NCBI GenBank assembly: GCA_017590115.1
Contig: JAGGNK010007448.1
Span: 5,000,815-5,064,814 of the forward strand
DNA: 64,000 nucleotides
DNA from: Montifringilla adamsi
Taxonomy: Eukaryota; Chordata; Aves; Passeriformes; Passeridae
Direction: 5' to 3'
Of this stretch, positions 1-12,000 are shown in pieces; position 1 is the first letter of the stretch; each line of letters starts with the position of its first letter. The position numbers were made by a program, and so were the translations under genes. The notes beneath the pieces were generated by a model. The model did not search any database and was not told the DNA's origin. It worked only from the letters and a program-made list of their open reading frames with translations.

Positions 1-39
1 CCTGGCCCCATAGGGGAATCTGGCCCAAAAGGCACTCGG
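1..39 (+). CDS. COL27A1: COL27A1 window exon 1 (5' part outside window)
   Basis: Reads [13 protein letters not shown] and ends at a donor gtaagc. The first base of the window is the first base of a proline codon in Y position, so at least one triplet start lies upstream and the true exon start cannot be seen. It is the exon immediately 5' of the mir-455 intron. Confidence 0.9.
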
Positions 40-3000
40 GTAAGCAACCTTTATTTGCCTTTTCTCGGCTTGTTTTTATCAAAGACTTCTCAAGAAACTT
101 TAGGCTTGATTTTGCAGTTCTGAAGCTGGTTGCTTTAATTTGTTGGGCTTGGGGGATTTGAACCGTGCACCACTTGTTTATTGAAGCACTGTTAAGTTTT
201 TTTAATTAAACGTGGAATGTACCTTGATTAAAGCCCCCCAGTAGTGCTGATGATAAAGTCAGCCCCTTCAGAGCTCACATTGCAGGAGAGGAAAGAATGG
301 CTTACAAATTGGTATCAAAGCCTGCAAGCCCCATGTCCCAAAGGCCTCTTTAGTTTCAATCAGTGTGGTTCAGCAGACTTTAACCACGCTGAGTAGGGGC
401 TCATTTGGGTACAGGCCTGGTTTGGGAGTGGTTTATATCATTATGAACCACAGCAAGCCAGCATCTTGAAGCCATGTGCAAATACAAACAATATCTCCAT
501 CCTGTCTGGTTTTGCTCACCAAAAATAATTGCTGGGGTTTTATTCTCACTGCATAGGATTCTTTTTTTATTAATACTTAAGGCTCTTGTTAATCACATTT
601 TGTTCTTTTCCTGCAATTATAAATTCACAATGCGACTCTAAGCCAATAAATCCCCATTTCTCTAACACGTGATACTTTCTCTATATGCAGTAAATTCAAG
701 CAGCTGGCTTTCATCACTAGGAAAACTGCAAGGAATAAACAAACGCTGACCCTATAGCTAGCAGTATTCCTGAGCTGGGAAGGGAGAGGGCAAGTTCAGT
801 TCCTGCAGGAGAGAGGAAAATCTGAGACTCACCCCACTTCTGCAAGGGCTAAAGTTTTCCCTGGGGCATCTCTTCACTGCTCTAACCAGGACCTTGTGTA
901 ATTGTCAGGTGGTAGATGTGCAGAATGTAAGATTTTGATGTTATTCTCTGTTTTGCACCCCTGAGTGGTGAGGACTGGAATATTTATAAATACCCAAGGA
1001 AGCCCTTTCTTAGTTCAACCACAGTAAATCAGATTTGGGTGCTAAGGTAAGATAAGTGCATTTTGTGGCTTAAGGAGCCAGCTCTGGACTCTTCTTCATC
1101 CTCCACCTCTACTTTTTCCTTCTCCAGGAAAAGTTTGGGAGTTACGTGGTTTCTTTTAGGATTCAGGAGGCAAAGGCAGACAGGATCGCTTTAATGTAGC
1201 ATTATTTCCCAGCTAGGTGTTGTCCCTGAAGGAAACACAACCCACAGGGAGCGATGAACTGGTGAAAAGGTTTGGTGGGGTTGGCAGATAGAGATTTAGC
1301 AAGGATGGAGAAAGAAAGATGAGAGAAAAGCAGTGTTAGCACTTGGCTCCTGTAACAGCGAGGTGCCGCGGAGGGGGCTCCCTGCTGAAATTCGCTTCCT
1401 CTGGGTTCGGCATGCTTGGCACCAGTCGGGCCTTTGCAGAGGCCCAGCACACAAGGTGACTTTGTCCAGGCTGCTGAGCAAAGGGATTAAACACAAGGCT
1501 GCCATTGTGGCAAGGGAAGGGAAACACTGTGTTTTATGCAGCGTGTCTTGTCTCAGCAGGGCCCCAAGGCCATGGAGAAACCTGGAAACACAAGGTTTCT
1601 GATGAGTGTGGAAGCAGCAGGTTTTATGTGAAATGTGTTGGTGCAAAGGTGGCTCCCCCATGGTGTGGATGTGCAAGTTGAACTCACGTCAATCCCCCAA
1701 GCCTGGAATGTCAGGTTCAGCCTCTCCCAGCCCATGCAGGGCCTTCAGTGCTTGGGGAGATGAAGGTTTGCACAAGGTCCTGGTGGTGCAGGGACAGGCT
1801 TTGGCAGAGCCAGGACTCGCTGCAGGGTGGTGGCAGCCCTGGTGCCAGGAAAAGTGGGGATTTGCCTCAGAAGGGGCTACAGTGTGTGACCACCAGGTGA
1901 AACAAGACAAACAGAAAAGGCTTGGTATCACAGGACAGTTGGAAATGAGTGTCAAAAGCAAAGACAGAGACAAAAGGAGGTGTAGGTCTGTGGATTACTT
2001 TTGCCATCACTTTTGCTAACCTACAACCAAGCTCCATTTCCCTCAGGTACACTTAGAGCCAGCCCAGGTAAGATTTCTTCTGGCTGTCCTCTTCCTGCCT
2101 GGAGTCCTCCTGATCCCTGGTGTGAGGGTATGTGCCCTTGGACTACATCGTGGAAGCCAGCACCATGCAGTCCATGGGCATATACACTTGCCTCAAGGTT
2201 TATTTCATCACGGCTGCCACTGACCAACGCTGGAGGTTGCTCTGCTCTTCAGGAAGCACAGACTGACTGCATGCTAATGGAGAAACGTATTTGACTGCTT
2301 GTTTCCTCTTTTCTTTAGGGGTATATTGGTCTCCCAGGATTATTTGGGCTACCAGGAGCCGATGGAGAACGAGTGAGTATTTTGTGAAGAAAACTTTGGT
2401 GTGTTGGTTGAATGCAATTCTTCAGAGCCTGATGTAACCTTCTCTATCCCTGCTCCCTGAGGAAAGAGGCAAGCATGCCTAATGCTTACCTATCCCTTCT
2501 TTAGTCTCTTCCTACCCCTGAATGAACACCTGTGTCCCTGTATAATGCTGATGTTCAGCTGAGGAGAACCCAGGCTTCAGGCAGGGCCATCAGACCTTGC
2601 TGTTGACTACAGCGGAGTTTTTCTATATTCTCCTTCACTTAAAAACCTGCCTTCCCTCTCCCCCTTGCCAGCTCAGCTTAGTGAGGTGGGGCAGGGTGAG
2701 GAGAATGTCCATGGAGATTCCCTGCTCCCACAGGAATCACTTCCCAGCCATGCTGCCTCAGCATTTTGTGTGCCTGACTGGAGATGTTTGGAAAGAGCCT
2801 GGCTCTTGGAAGGGACAGTGCTGAGCTTTCTGAAAATGGCTTTATTTCCAGTTGCAATGAGTTGGGCAGACAAGCCTGGGGCTGTGAGTGGGCAGCTGTG
2901 GCTGTGCCCTCCCTTCCTCCCATCCTTTTCATCCTGCCTTCCCCCAGCCCAAATTTTCAGAGCTTTACAGGTCATTCCCTTGCTTTTCCACTCTCCATCT

Positions 3001-6000
3001 CCACATCCTCCCACCTGCCCGATCTCTTCCCATCCAAGGACCCCCTTCTCCCCACTACAAGAGCTCCTAAAAAGATCACTGGAGGACGAACCCTGCTTGA
3101 TTCCAGCCTTTCCTCCCTCAAATGCAAGCTCCAGAAACCAGAGAGTCCCCGGGACCATGTGGGAGTGTGCCTGCCTGGGAGGGGCCTGCCCTGCGCTCTG
3201 GCGACGCTGATTTAATGCTTGTATAACTAAATAAGAAACATAAACACGAGCTCTGCAGCGAGTGCCTCGGCGGTGGCCTTCATTTGGTTCCAGACCAGTA
3301 GCTTAATGACTGCTCCTGCTAAGCACAGCCCAGCCTGGGGATGCTGCCTGCGCGTGGCCTCGGGAGGCCGTAGTTAATGGGTGAAGGTTAATTGTCTTCT
3401 GCTCTCGCAGCCGACTGCAAGTAGCTGACATTTTGATTCCCAAACAATGCCACAGTCATTAGCCTGTTTTGCATTCTCCTTTCTCTTCTCATTTTGCTTT
3501 GTATTGTTGGTTGGCTGTTTGATTTCTCAACCAGAACTTTTTTTTTTTTTTTTCTCTCTCTCTGTGTTTTTTCCTTGCAGGGGATCCCTGGAGTTCCTGG
3601 GAAGAGGGGCAAGATGGGTAGGCCGGTAAAGTTTTTCCTCGTCTATTATGCAGACCTTGTTGAATGAAACTGGAAACAAGACATTTGGCTTTTGGCATTT
3701 TTTCATATCTTCAAACAAACCTTTCCATACCTGTCTTCTCAAGCAGGAAGAAAACCAAAGATAGAGATATCGCTCTCTCTTTCTTCCATGCTCTGCTCAA
3801 CTCACAGGCATTATTGCTCTTTTCTCATGCTCCCTTGGATCTTACACTTCTCAGATTTTCTTCTACAACATCTTCCCTCCTGTCCTGCCTCTGGCCAATC
3901 GCTTCCCTAGATGCACTTTTTAATTCCCAACCATGATTGCAGTGTCCCATGTGTCTGTACTGGCTCTGCTCCATCTCCTGCTTTGCACTCCCACCAGTTC
4001 TATCACATCTTCTATCACTTTTATCACATTATTCTCTTCTTGCTGTGTCTCTCTCCAACCCCTGTCCCATCCTGGTTTGTGTAATGCAAGTGTGGTTTTG
4101 TATAGAAACCTTTTTGTTCTTGGTGGTGCGACAGACTGGGGGAAATGTGTTTGAGGAGCAAGGAGACACCAGGTAGATGTGAGAGCTTGGCCAGGAGGAA
4201 GAGGTGTTTGCGAGCAGGGTTGAAGACGACTGTGAGAGCTGTGTAGAAGAACAAGGGAAACTATGCTGACTCTAGTAAAAAGCAAGAGCAGTGGGAAAAA
4301 TACAGAAATGAGCAGAGGAAACAGGGAAAGGACAGAAAGGAAAGGCTTTACCACATCAACCTTCTTCCAAACGGTTCTGTACGCTTCCTTTAGGAAGCTG
4401 GATAAAGCTTTTTGCTCCAGGAGTCAGCAGAGAGCTCAAGCATGTTGGAGCTCTGTTGTATCTCATTGCCTTTGCACCTTGTCCTTCATGTTAGCCTGAG
4501 TTTCCTCTGACCTCTGGACATCATTGCACTCACAGGCTTCTTGCAAAATGTCCACTCACCCACACATGGAAAAACCCAGTGCTTTCCCCGTGCCCCCCTT
4601 GCCTGGAGCACGTCCTTCCCAGGAGCCCCACGCCCACTACTCACTGATGTTCTCACTGCAAAAGCCATGCGAGCACCTCAGCAGTGCAGACACCTCAGCA
4701 GTGCCACATCCATCCCAACTGTCCTTTGCCTGAGATGGGGAGTAGTCAAGCAGATGTTTTTGGAGGGATACTGGAAATCTATACCAGATCTTTTGCAAGC
4801 TGCTGGTTGCACCAGAAACCTCTGTGATGAATAAGTGCAGAGCCCGTGGTGTAACCATGACTCACTGGCCAGGGCAAAACAAACACAGCAACTGTCGTTA
4901 GGTGCAGGGCTCTGCTCTCTGCTCTCTCTGCACAGAGCACGCTGCAGGCTCAAAGCCTTCCAGCTCTTGGCTGGCCAGGATTTGTAATCTTCCAGGCAAG
5001 GGTTTCGGTCTGGCGGTCACTGCTACAAGCAAGGGGCTCCCCTGGGATCAGCAGGGAATCTCTCAGCCATGGAATTAGGCTGGGATCTAGGGAAGGGATT
5101 AAATGGCTAAGCGTGAGCACCTTTGTTCTGCTTGGGTCCTTCAGAGAGCTCTGGCTCCATCCCTGTTTTATGATATCAGGTTTAATAGGAAATCTTGAAT
5201 GGACCGATGCTGACAGTTTGAACTTCCGAGCGTGAACAGAAAGATTAAGTGACATCCACAGTTACTCAGGAAGTCTCTGGGAGAAATGGAAAGCACAAAC
5301 CAGCTGACCTGATTCTCTTCCCAATACTTATCTCCTGGCCACTGCTGCCTCGCAGCTGCCTTGAGGTTTTTGTGAGCCTTCTGGGATTTCTCTGGTCTCT
5401 CCCATCTCTGCTCCCTTAGATTTGCTGGTGTGGCTGCTGTTCCTCTGCTGTCTCCGTGTTGTCATTGCTCTTGCAAGCCCTTATTAGCTGCCTTCAGAGC
5501 TGGTGAATGCTCTGGAGAGGAGGAAGGGGGTTGGTATCACACATATTTCTGTACCTAGCTTTGTTTGGGATGAGAGCCGGCAGTGGATCAGTGCTCAGCC
5601 GAGGAGGAGCTGGGGGCTGGGGGAGGTTGCATGTGACACCGTGGGCCTCTGAGAATGATGTAAGAGGGAATGATTAAAATAGAGGAACTGGACATGAGTC
5701 AGAGCTTGAAATCCTTCCAGGGAAGTTAAGTTTTGCAGAGCTGTGAGGGACATGGTGAGTCTGTCGTGGAAACAGCTGACTCCACCTCTCCCTGTCCAAT
5801 ATCAGCGATACAGGAGGCCAGTGCATCCCAAAATATGGGCCCTGGAGAAGGAGAGGGCTGGGGGTAGTCTGGGGGCAGAGTTATGTTTGGAGGCCAGTGC
5901 ACAAAGGAGGCTGAAGCAACAGGAGTCTGTACATCTCTGGATCTGCCTGTTTTAGAGGTGGGCTAGGGGGCTGGAGCTGATGCAGCTGCCTGCTTAAACC

Positions 6001-9000
6001 TTCAGTCTTGCCAGTGCAGTGGCTGAAAAATATGTCTTTTTATGGTGTTTTTTGTAGATTTTTCTGGTGTTCAGCTGAGCTGCTGGGAAAAAAAAAATAT
6101 ATAAAAACAAGACCCCATCAGGGGTGCTGGGGAAGGAGTGAGGGAAGCTGTTGATAGCGTGTCTTGCCATGCAGAGACAACATGTCAGTCCTGGTTCATC
6201 TTTAGGAAGGAGCTGTGCTGCCACTGTAGGAAATGACTCACAGGAAGAGTAGGAGATAGAACTAGCTCAAGGAGCACCAAGCTGTTCTTGTGCCGTGGGA
6301 GATGGGTAGCCACAATCAGAAGTGTCTGCAATGCAGATCGTATTAAACTTCAAATGGAGTGGAATATTTTCAGAAGTTCTTAAGCTCTGCTAGAGGAAAA
6401 GACTTAAAGGCAAAACTTCAGGAAATATAACCAAAGAGCTTTGAGCTTTTTTTTGGTTCATCTTTGGTTTTGATGTGTGCTTATATCTCTCTTTTTCACA
6501 TAGAGTGCTCAAACTGCACCAGCTGTGCTATTTTTTATCTATGATTTTTTGCTTACAATCTGTTTTGTTAGTAGTATTCTTTTAAAAGAGATAGAAAAGA
6601 AGGAGGAGAAATTTAATTCAAAGACATACTTAGTAATTTTGAGGTTCATCTGAGGTCTATTCACAAGTCATTTAAACACAACTTAGGGTTCTTTACATTT
6701 TTCTAAGAACGTGGTGGTGCTGCTGGTCCTGTGCTCAGAGCCTCAAGGTGCAAACACCTCATGAAAGAAAAGCCCTGGCCCAAGGGGTCCACAAAACAGC
6801 ACAGGATCAGACCCTCCCCAGGGCTGGAAGGATTTGGTAACAGCAGCACGAACAAGCCATTGACACCACAAGCAGATATTTCTGTCTCTGTGCTCATCGT
6901 TCTGGTTTCTCCCCATGACACACAGTGTCACACAAGCTGCTTGGCTCTTCCAGCTCTGTGCAAACCAGGGACAGCACTGTCTTTGGAGAGCTCTCCTTTG
7001 AGCTCAGCAGCTGAAGCTTAGCGTGGAAGTGCCAAGGATGACAGCTCATGTCTCAGGGAGGAGGTGCCATAAAAAGGCACATGGATTTGAAGTCACAGGG
7101 ATCAGCATGGGAGTGAGCCCAATGGGGTCCCTCCCCTCTGCCACCCACAGTGTGAGCCAGCAGCGAGCTGGCAGCCACTGGCACCAGCCTCAGAGTTTGC
7201 TGGGAGCACCAGTGCAGTGCCAGGCTGCTGGAGCTGGCACCCACTGCCCAGGAGCTGGCCACAGGAGGAGCTCCCTCTGCACTCTCACAGAGTGGCACCT
7301 TCTCACCAGGCTGTTTTCCATGTATGCTGTCTTCTTCTGTGATGACTTACCATGCATTGACTCCTGCCTCCAGTGAGCACCAGGTTCCTTCATCTGATGA
7401 GCTGTCAGAATGTCATGAGGTACCCCTGCACTCCCCACCAGCATCAGCAAGCTCTTGCATCCTATGAAAAGGCATCTGGATAGCCAAAAGCAGGGCTGCC
7501 TCTGGGTCAGGAAGGTTTCATTTTGCAGCCCCCCCAACCTTTTGATGGAGGGCTGAGATAGATCCATGCTGAATGTCAGAGAGTGAGGTTTGCCAGGGTT
7601 CACAGACCCAGCTGCTGTCTGTGCAGACAGTGGGCAGACGTGCTCTGCCACGTGTCTGGAGGGGCTGGCATAGCCACAGACCAACCACGAAACAAATGTT
7701 GCTTCTTCTGAAGGAACTAAGGTGATAAACATCTCCTCTCTTGCTCCAGTCTTTTCTCTGCTTTGGATGCAGCTGAGACCCTTCCTTGAGTGAGTGAGCC
7801 AAGAGTCTCCTGCACCACATGAGCTGAGACTTGGGAATCTGGTAACAGCATTTCATGGTACGCTCAGATGTGGCCAGCCAAAGCCAGTAGAGATATGTGT
7901 GGGCTGCAGAGCTGTGTGTACAGGTAAATCCACAAGATGAGCTGCAGCAGGGAGCACAAATGGTCTGTAGGAGCTGATGGACAGGACTGGGCAGTGCTGC
8001 CTTGTGCCAGTATCCCAGCATAGCACCAAAATATTTAGTGCCTTTTTTGGTAATTGATTAATTTAAAAGTATAATATGCTTTTAATCATTCTGTTTGCAT
8101 GAAAAGTCCAGTGGAGGTCCTGAAAACTAGCCATGAACAAAGCTCCTCTTTTAATGAGAGAGTTTTAGCCCATGGATCAGATGTTTCCTGTTAGCCATTT
8201 AAGTAAATTCTTTGCTATTTTTTTTGCTTTGTTAACCTGAATTTTTAAAATAGATGTGGTTTGAGCAATCAGTGACTTTTTTTAATGCTGAAGTTGGACA
8301 CTGGAGCTGGGCAGCTGGTCTGGTCTCTCCACCCCTCTTGGCCTGGTTCACCACTCTGAAATGCAGGCGTGAGCCCAGAGCAAATGTCACCATCTCATTT
8401 TGGCCTGAGCTGTGTTCCACATGTCTGGAGTTTCCCAGATCTCTGTGGTGAGGGGCTTGCATGGTTACTTCTCACATGTTCCTACATCCATGATTACACC
8501 ATCCAAATAACCTGGCAAGGTGGACAATATCAGGATGTATTTCATATTTTTAAGAATGGGCAAAACAAGGTACTGAAAACACAGGGAAAAGGGTTTGAAA
8601 AGTGTCAAGAGCTATAACCTCCACTGAAAGAAAAGAAACAATCACAAAGATATTTTTTTCCCTAGAATGCTCCTAAGTGACTTGTTCATCATCATTCAGA
8701 AATCTCATGAGGAACTGAACCAAGGTCTTCCAGGCATCTTTAATCCTCCAGGGAAAAGCTCATTCATAAATCAAAGCTCAAAAATTATTCTCATTAGAAA
8801 TTATAAGGAAAAATAATGCAATTGTCACCTATGAGCCTGAAAGCATTTTGACCCCTAAAGCTGCCTGACTTTCTTGGATAGGAGGCTGCTTGGTTTGGCA
8901 ATGTTGGCCATAGATAAGGAGGAGCAGTGGCAGGCTCAGAGCTCTCTGGCATTAGGCCAACGTGTCTGTGCAATGGTAACTCAGTTAGAGCTCTGCAGAA

Positions 9001-12000
9001 CAGGAAAAGATCCTGTACCAGTGGAAAAGGAATGAAGCAGGAGTGTGGAGGGGCTGGCATTTCACTCGAGTGATGTTTGGCTGGAGGGGCTTCAGGAATT
9101 TTTTCTTGTGCTGCTCCTGCTGTACTCCCACAGCTGGAGGGATAGTTATGTGTAAAAATGCCCTGAAATCTTTGTCCCAAGAGGTGACACGGGGCTGTGA
9201 AGTCTCCTGGGGATGAAAGCAAAGCTTCCGTTCAGGTGGCAGAGGAGCAGAGCTGCAGCAGGACCCCCACTCCATTCCCAGCCAGGGGTGGCATCTCCCT
9301 CTCTGCAGGGATGAGAACTGCCTGGACCCAGGGGAAGGCAGAGGTCCCCTGTAGCTGTTGGGGACAGCAGGAGCACAGGGTCCCTTTGGGGTGACTCCTG
9401 CTGGAGCTGAGCCACCCTCTGCCCACCTGTGGAGGGGCTCAGTCTGCTCTCCACACCAGGAATTCTCTCAGAGGTGTGAGCTGCCAACATAAGCTACATT
9501 TGTTTGTTTTATTCTCCTTCTTTTTTCCAGTGAAGGCTTTCTCTCACCCTCAGCCCTGCTTCTCCACCACCTTTTTTTTTTTTTTTTTTTTCCTTACTTA
9601 AATTATTTGACTTGCAAGTTCTGTCCCTGGGGAGGCTCCTGGGCAGTGATTCACCTGGCCAGAGCCAACTGGCAAATAGAGACTTTTGCAGACAAGACAG
9701 GAGGGCTGGTTGGTTTGAGCAGCTTCACCTTCAGCCAACAGGAAAATAAAATCCTATTTTTGGAGAACGATTCTGTTGGCATGAAGACCTGCCAGGATTC
9801 TTCAGAGCAGCAGCTGCCAGACTGCCTCCCTTACTCCTTCAGGGAAAGTGCTTTAAACTGAATCAGATGTTGTACACATACAACACACCCACCCACACGT
9901 GAACACCTGAGAGGGCTTCGGGGGAGCAAAGGACACCATGTGTGTCACCAGCCCCTGCTCCTTGGGGACAGCTGGGACAAGGGACGAGGAGCAGTGGTGT
10001 CTGCTCTGACAGGAGCAGTGCTTTGGCTGACAGCAGCCAGCAGAAAGGGCAGGCTGCTCTGTTTGCTTTAAGCAGTGGAAGAAAGGAAGGGGAGGTGGAG
10101 GGGGATGTAATCCCCTGATGCAGGAGGAGCTGGTTCCAGTGTCTGTCTAGGTCTGGTTGTTCTCAGCAGGAGTCTCCTGGTCTATGAAAGGATGCCCTTT
10201 GCAGGGAGTGGGGATGAAAAGGAATTAAGGCGCTGTTGGAACATCTAAAAGATAGAGACTTCATTACTGCTTCAGCTGCAGACCCCTCAGTGTAACCTGG
10301 GATAAATCAGTTTGCATCTCCCTGTGTCTCAGTTCACAAAGTGCAACGAGGACAAATTGTGCAACCCCTGTAAAGCTCTGTTTGGGCTGGGGACAGGGGA
10401 GCACAGGAGCACCCAGAGTTTGTTAGTGCAAAGCATCTGCCTGTGTGCTCTCTCCAACTCCTCCCCAAGCCTCATCTTGCTTCTTTCATTGAACTTCTCC
10501 TTCAGACAATGTGAAATCCATTCAGCTGGACGTTTTCCCCCACCTCCTCTCTGAATTTCCCAGCTGTGAGATAGAGCCAAAAGTTTTGTCATACCTGACT
10601 GGAGCGCTGTGGAGGAGCACCCTGATGGCTCCTGGCCAGCACAACTTGTTAGTCGAGCATTTTCTTCCTAGTTCTGCTGCCATTTGCCATTCCCTTCCCT
10701 GTCCTGGTCCTTCTCTGTACATCCCATCCCTCCCACAGAGAGGGCTCTGTATTTTTCACTGGGATGTTCTCCTTTGTTGTCCCAATTTTTAAGCATAATT
10801 TCCAGGGACTAGTTTTCTTGAAAAACAACCACCCTGTAAAATGATGGATTTTCTGTACCAAAACCCCTTCTGCACTCACAGGAGACTCTGAATCTGCTGG
10901 ATTCTTTAATCTCTTTCAAAAGTCTCCTGTAATGGGCTGCCAGTTGTGACCCTCCTGTCTGCCAGCACCATAAAATGAGCTTCCTGCCCCATGTGTTCTC
11001 CCTCAGTCTGGGCTCCTCAGGCTCTTGGAGCAGTGCATGGGAGAGCAGAGGTGTCACTGCTTAGGGGAGTGAAACCAATGGGATAACAGAGTCTGCTTGG
11101 AACTTCTGGGCTGCTTGTTTTAGTTGAATACTGCTAGTTCTGTTCCTGGTGAACATCTCTCTCCTTTAAGCTCAGGCAGGAGAGGCACCAAAAAATAGCT
11201 TTTACAGACGTGTGAGATCCAATAAATTAGGACACTGTGGTCACTGGAACTGTTATTGTGGTTTAAACTGCTACTGCTCACCCCATGGAAACAAAGTGCT
11301 TTCTTTTTCATTAGGGGCTTAAAAGATTGATTGTTTCCTGCTGTGCAAGAGCTGTGCTGGGACAGCTTTCACAACCTGGTTTGGGTCTTTGCAGACTGTA
11401 TGAAGGCTGAAATATCCTTTTCCATGTCACAGCCACCAGCCTTAGCCTCATTTAATGTGCAAAAACTGTGCTTGTGTGCTAAGCTCGACTTCTGGGCTAG
11501 GATGCCTGGGGTTAGCTGAATTGAAGCTGCTCTTTCCATTTGTCTCCTCCTCTAGGTTTTACAGTTTGGGCCAAAATGTACCAGGGGAGCACCCATCACT
11601 CCAGCAATGGGTGAGCTGGGCTGGGGGCTGCTTGTGCCAGCAGTGCAGATGGTGTGTTAAGGACAAAAAAGGTGTTGGCAAGGATGGGGCTTGGGTGCTG
11701 AGTGTTGTCCTGGGCCTGTTCTGCTTTTCTTCTCAGCTTCCTCCCACTCTGACCCTTTTCCCTGCCATCTTGAGGACAGGCAGAACCCTGACCTCTGTGG
11801 GCAGTCACAGCGTGCTGTGAACAGGTTTTAGTGCTGAATCTCTTGGTTGCTGGGTGGTATTAGCCAAGCGACCTCAGGTGCTCAGCTCCACCTTCCAAAC
11901 ACTGGAATAATCTGGTTTTCTAGGTATTTGGAGATCCAGTGCTGGAAAACCAGTGTAAAAGTTAGACTTCTATTAACTCTATCATCAAGTACCTCAAATT

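Larger units (their letters stand above)
2114..2209 (+). ncRNA. MIR455: microRNA precursor mir-455
   Basis: A 96-nt stem-loop carrying both mature arms, transcribed in the same direction as COL27A1 and probably processed from its intron. The arms pair over about 20 positions with G-U wobbles and a U-U mismatch; the loop is the short GGAAGCCAGCACCAU segment. The precursor length equals the human one as I recall it. miR-455 is known as a cartilage-associated microRNA co-expressed with COL27A1. The hairpin ends 109 nt before the acceptor of exon 2. Differences from human that I can see are a C for U in the 5p arm and a few base changes outside the mature arms, for example in the basal stem. Confidence 0.97.
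40..2318 (+). other. COL27A1: COL27A1 intron 1, host of mir-455
   Basis: A 2279-bp GT-AG intron. The first 700 bases are AT-rich, the rest is mixed. The mir-455 hairpin sits at its 3' end. I see no other element in it. Open frames between 1200 and 2050 on both strands overlap one another and resemble no protein I know. Confidence 0.9.
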
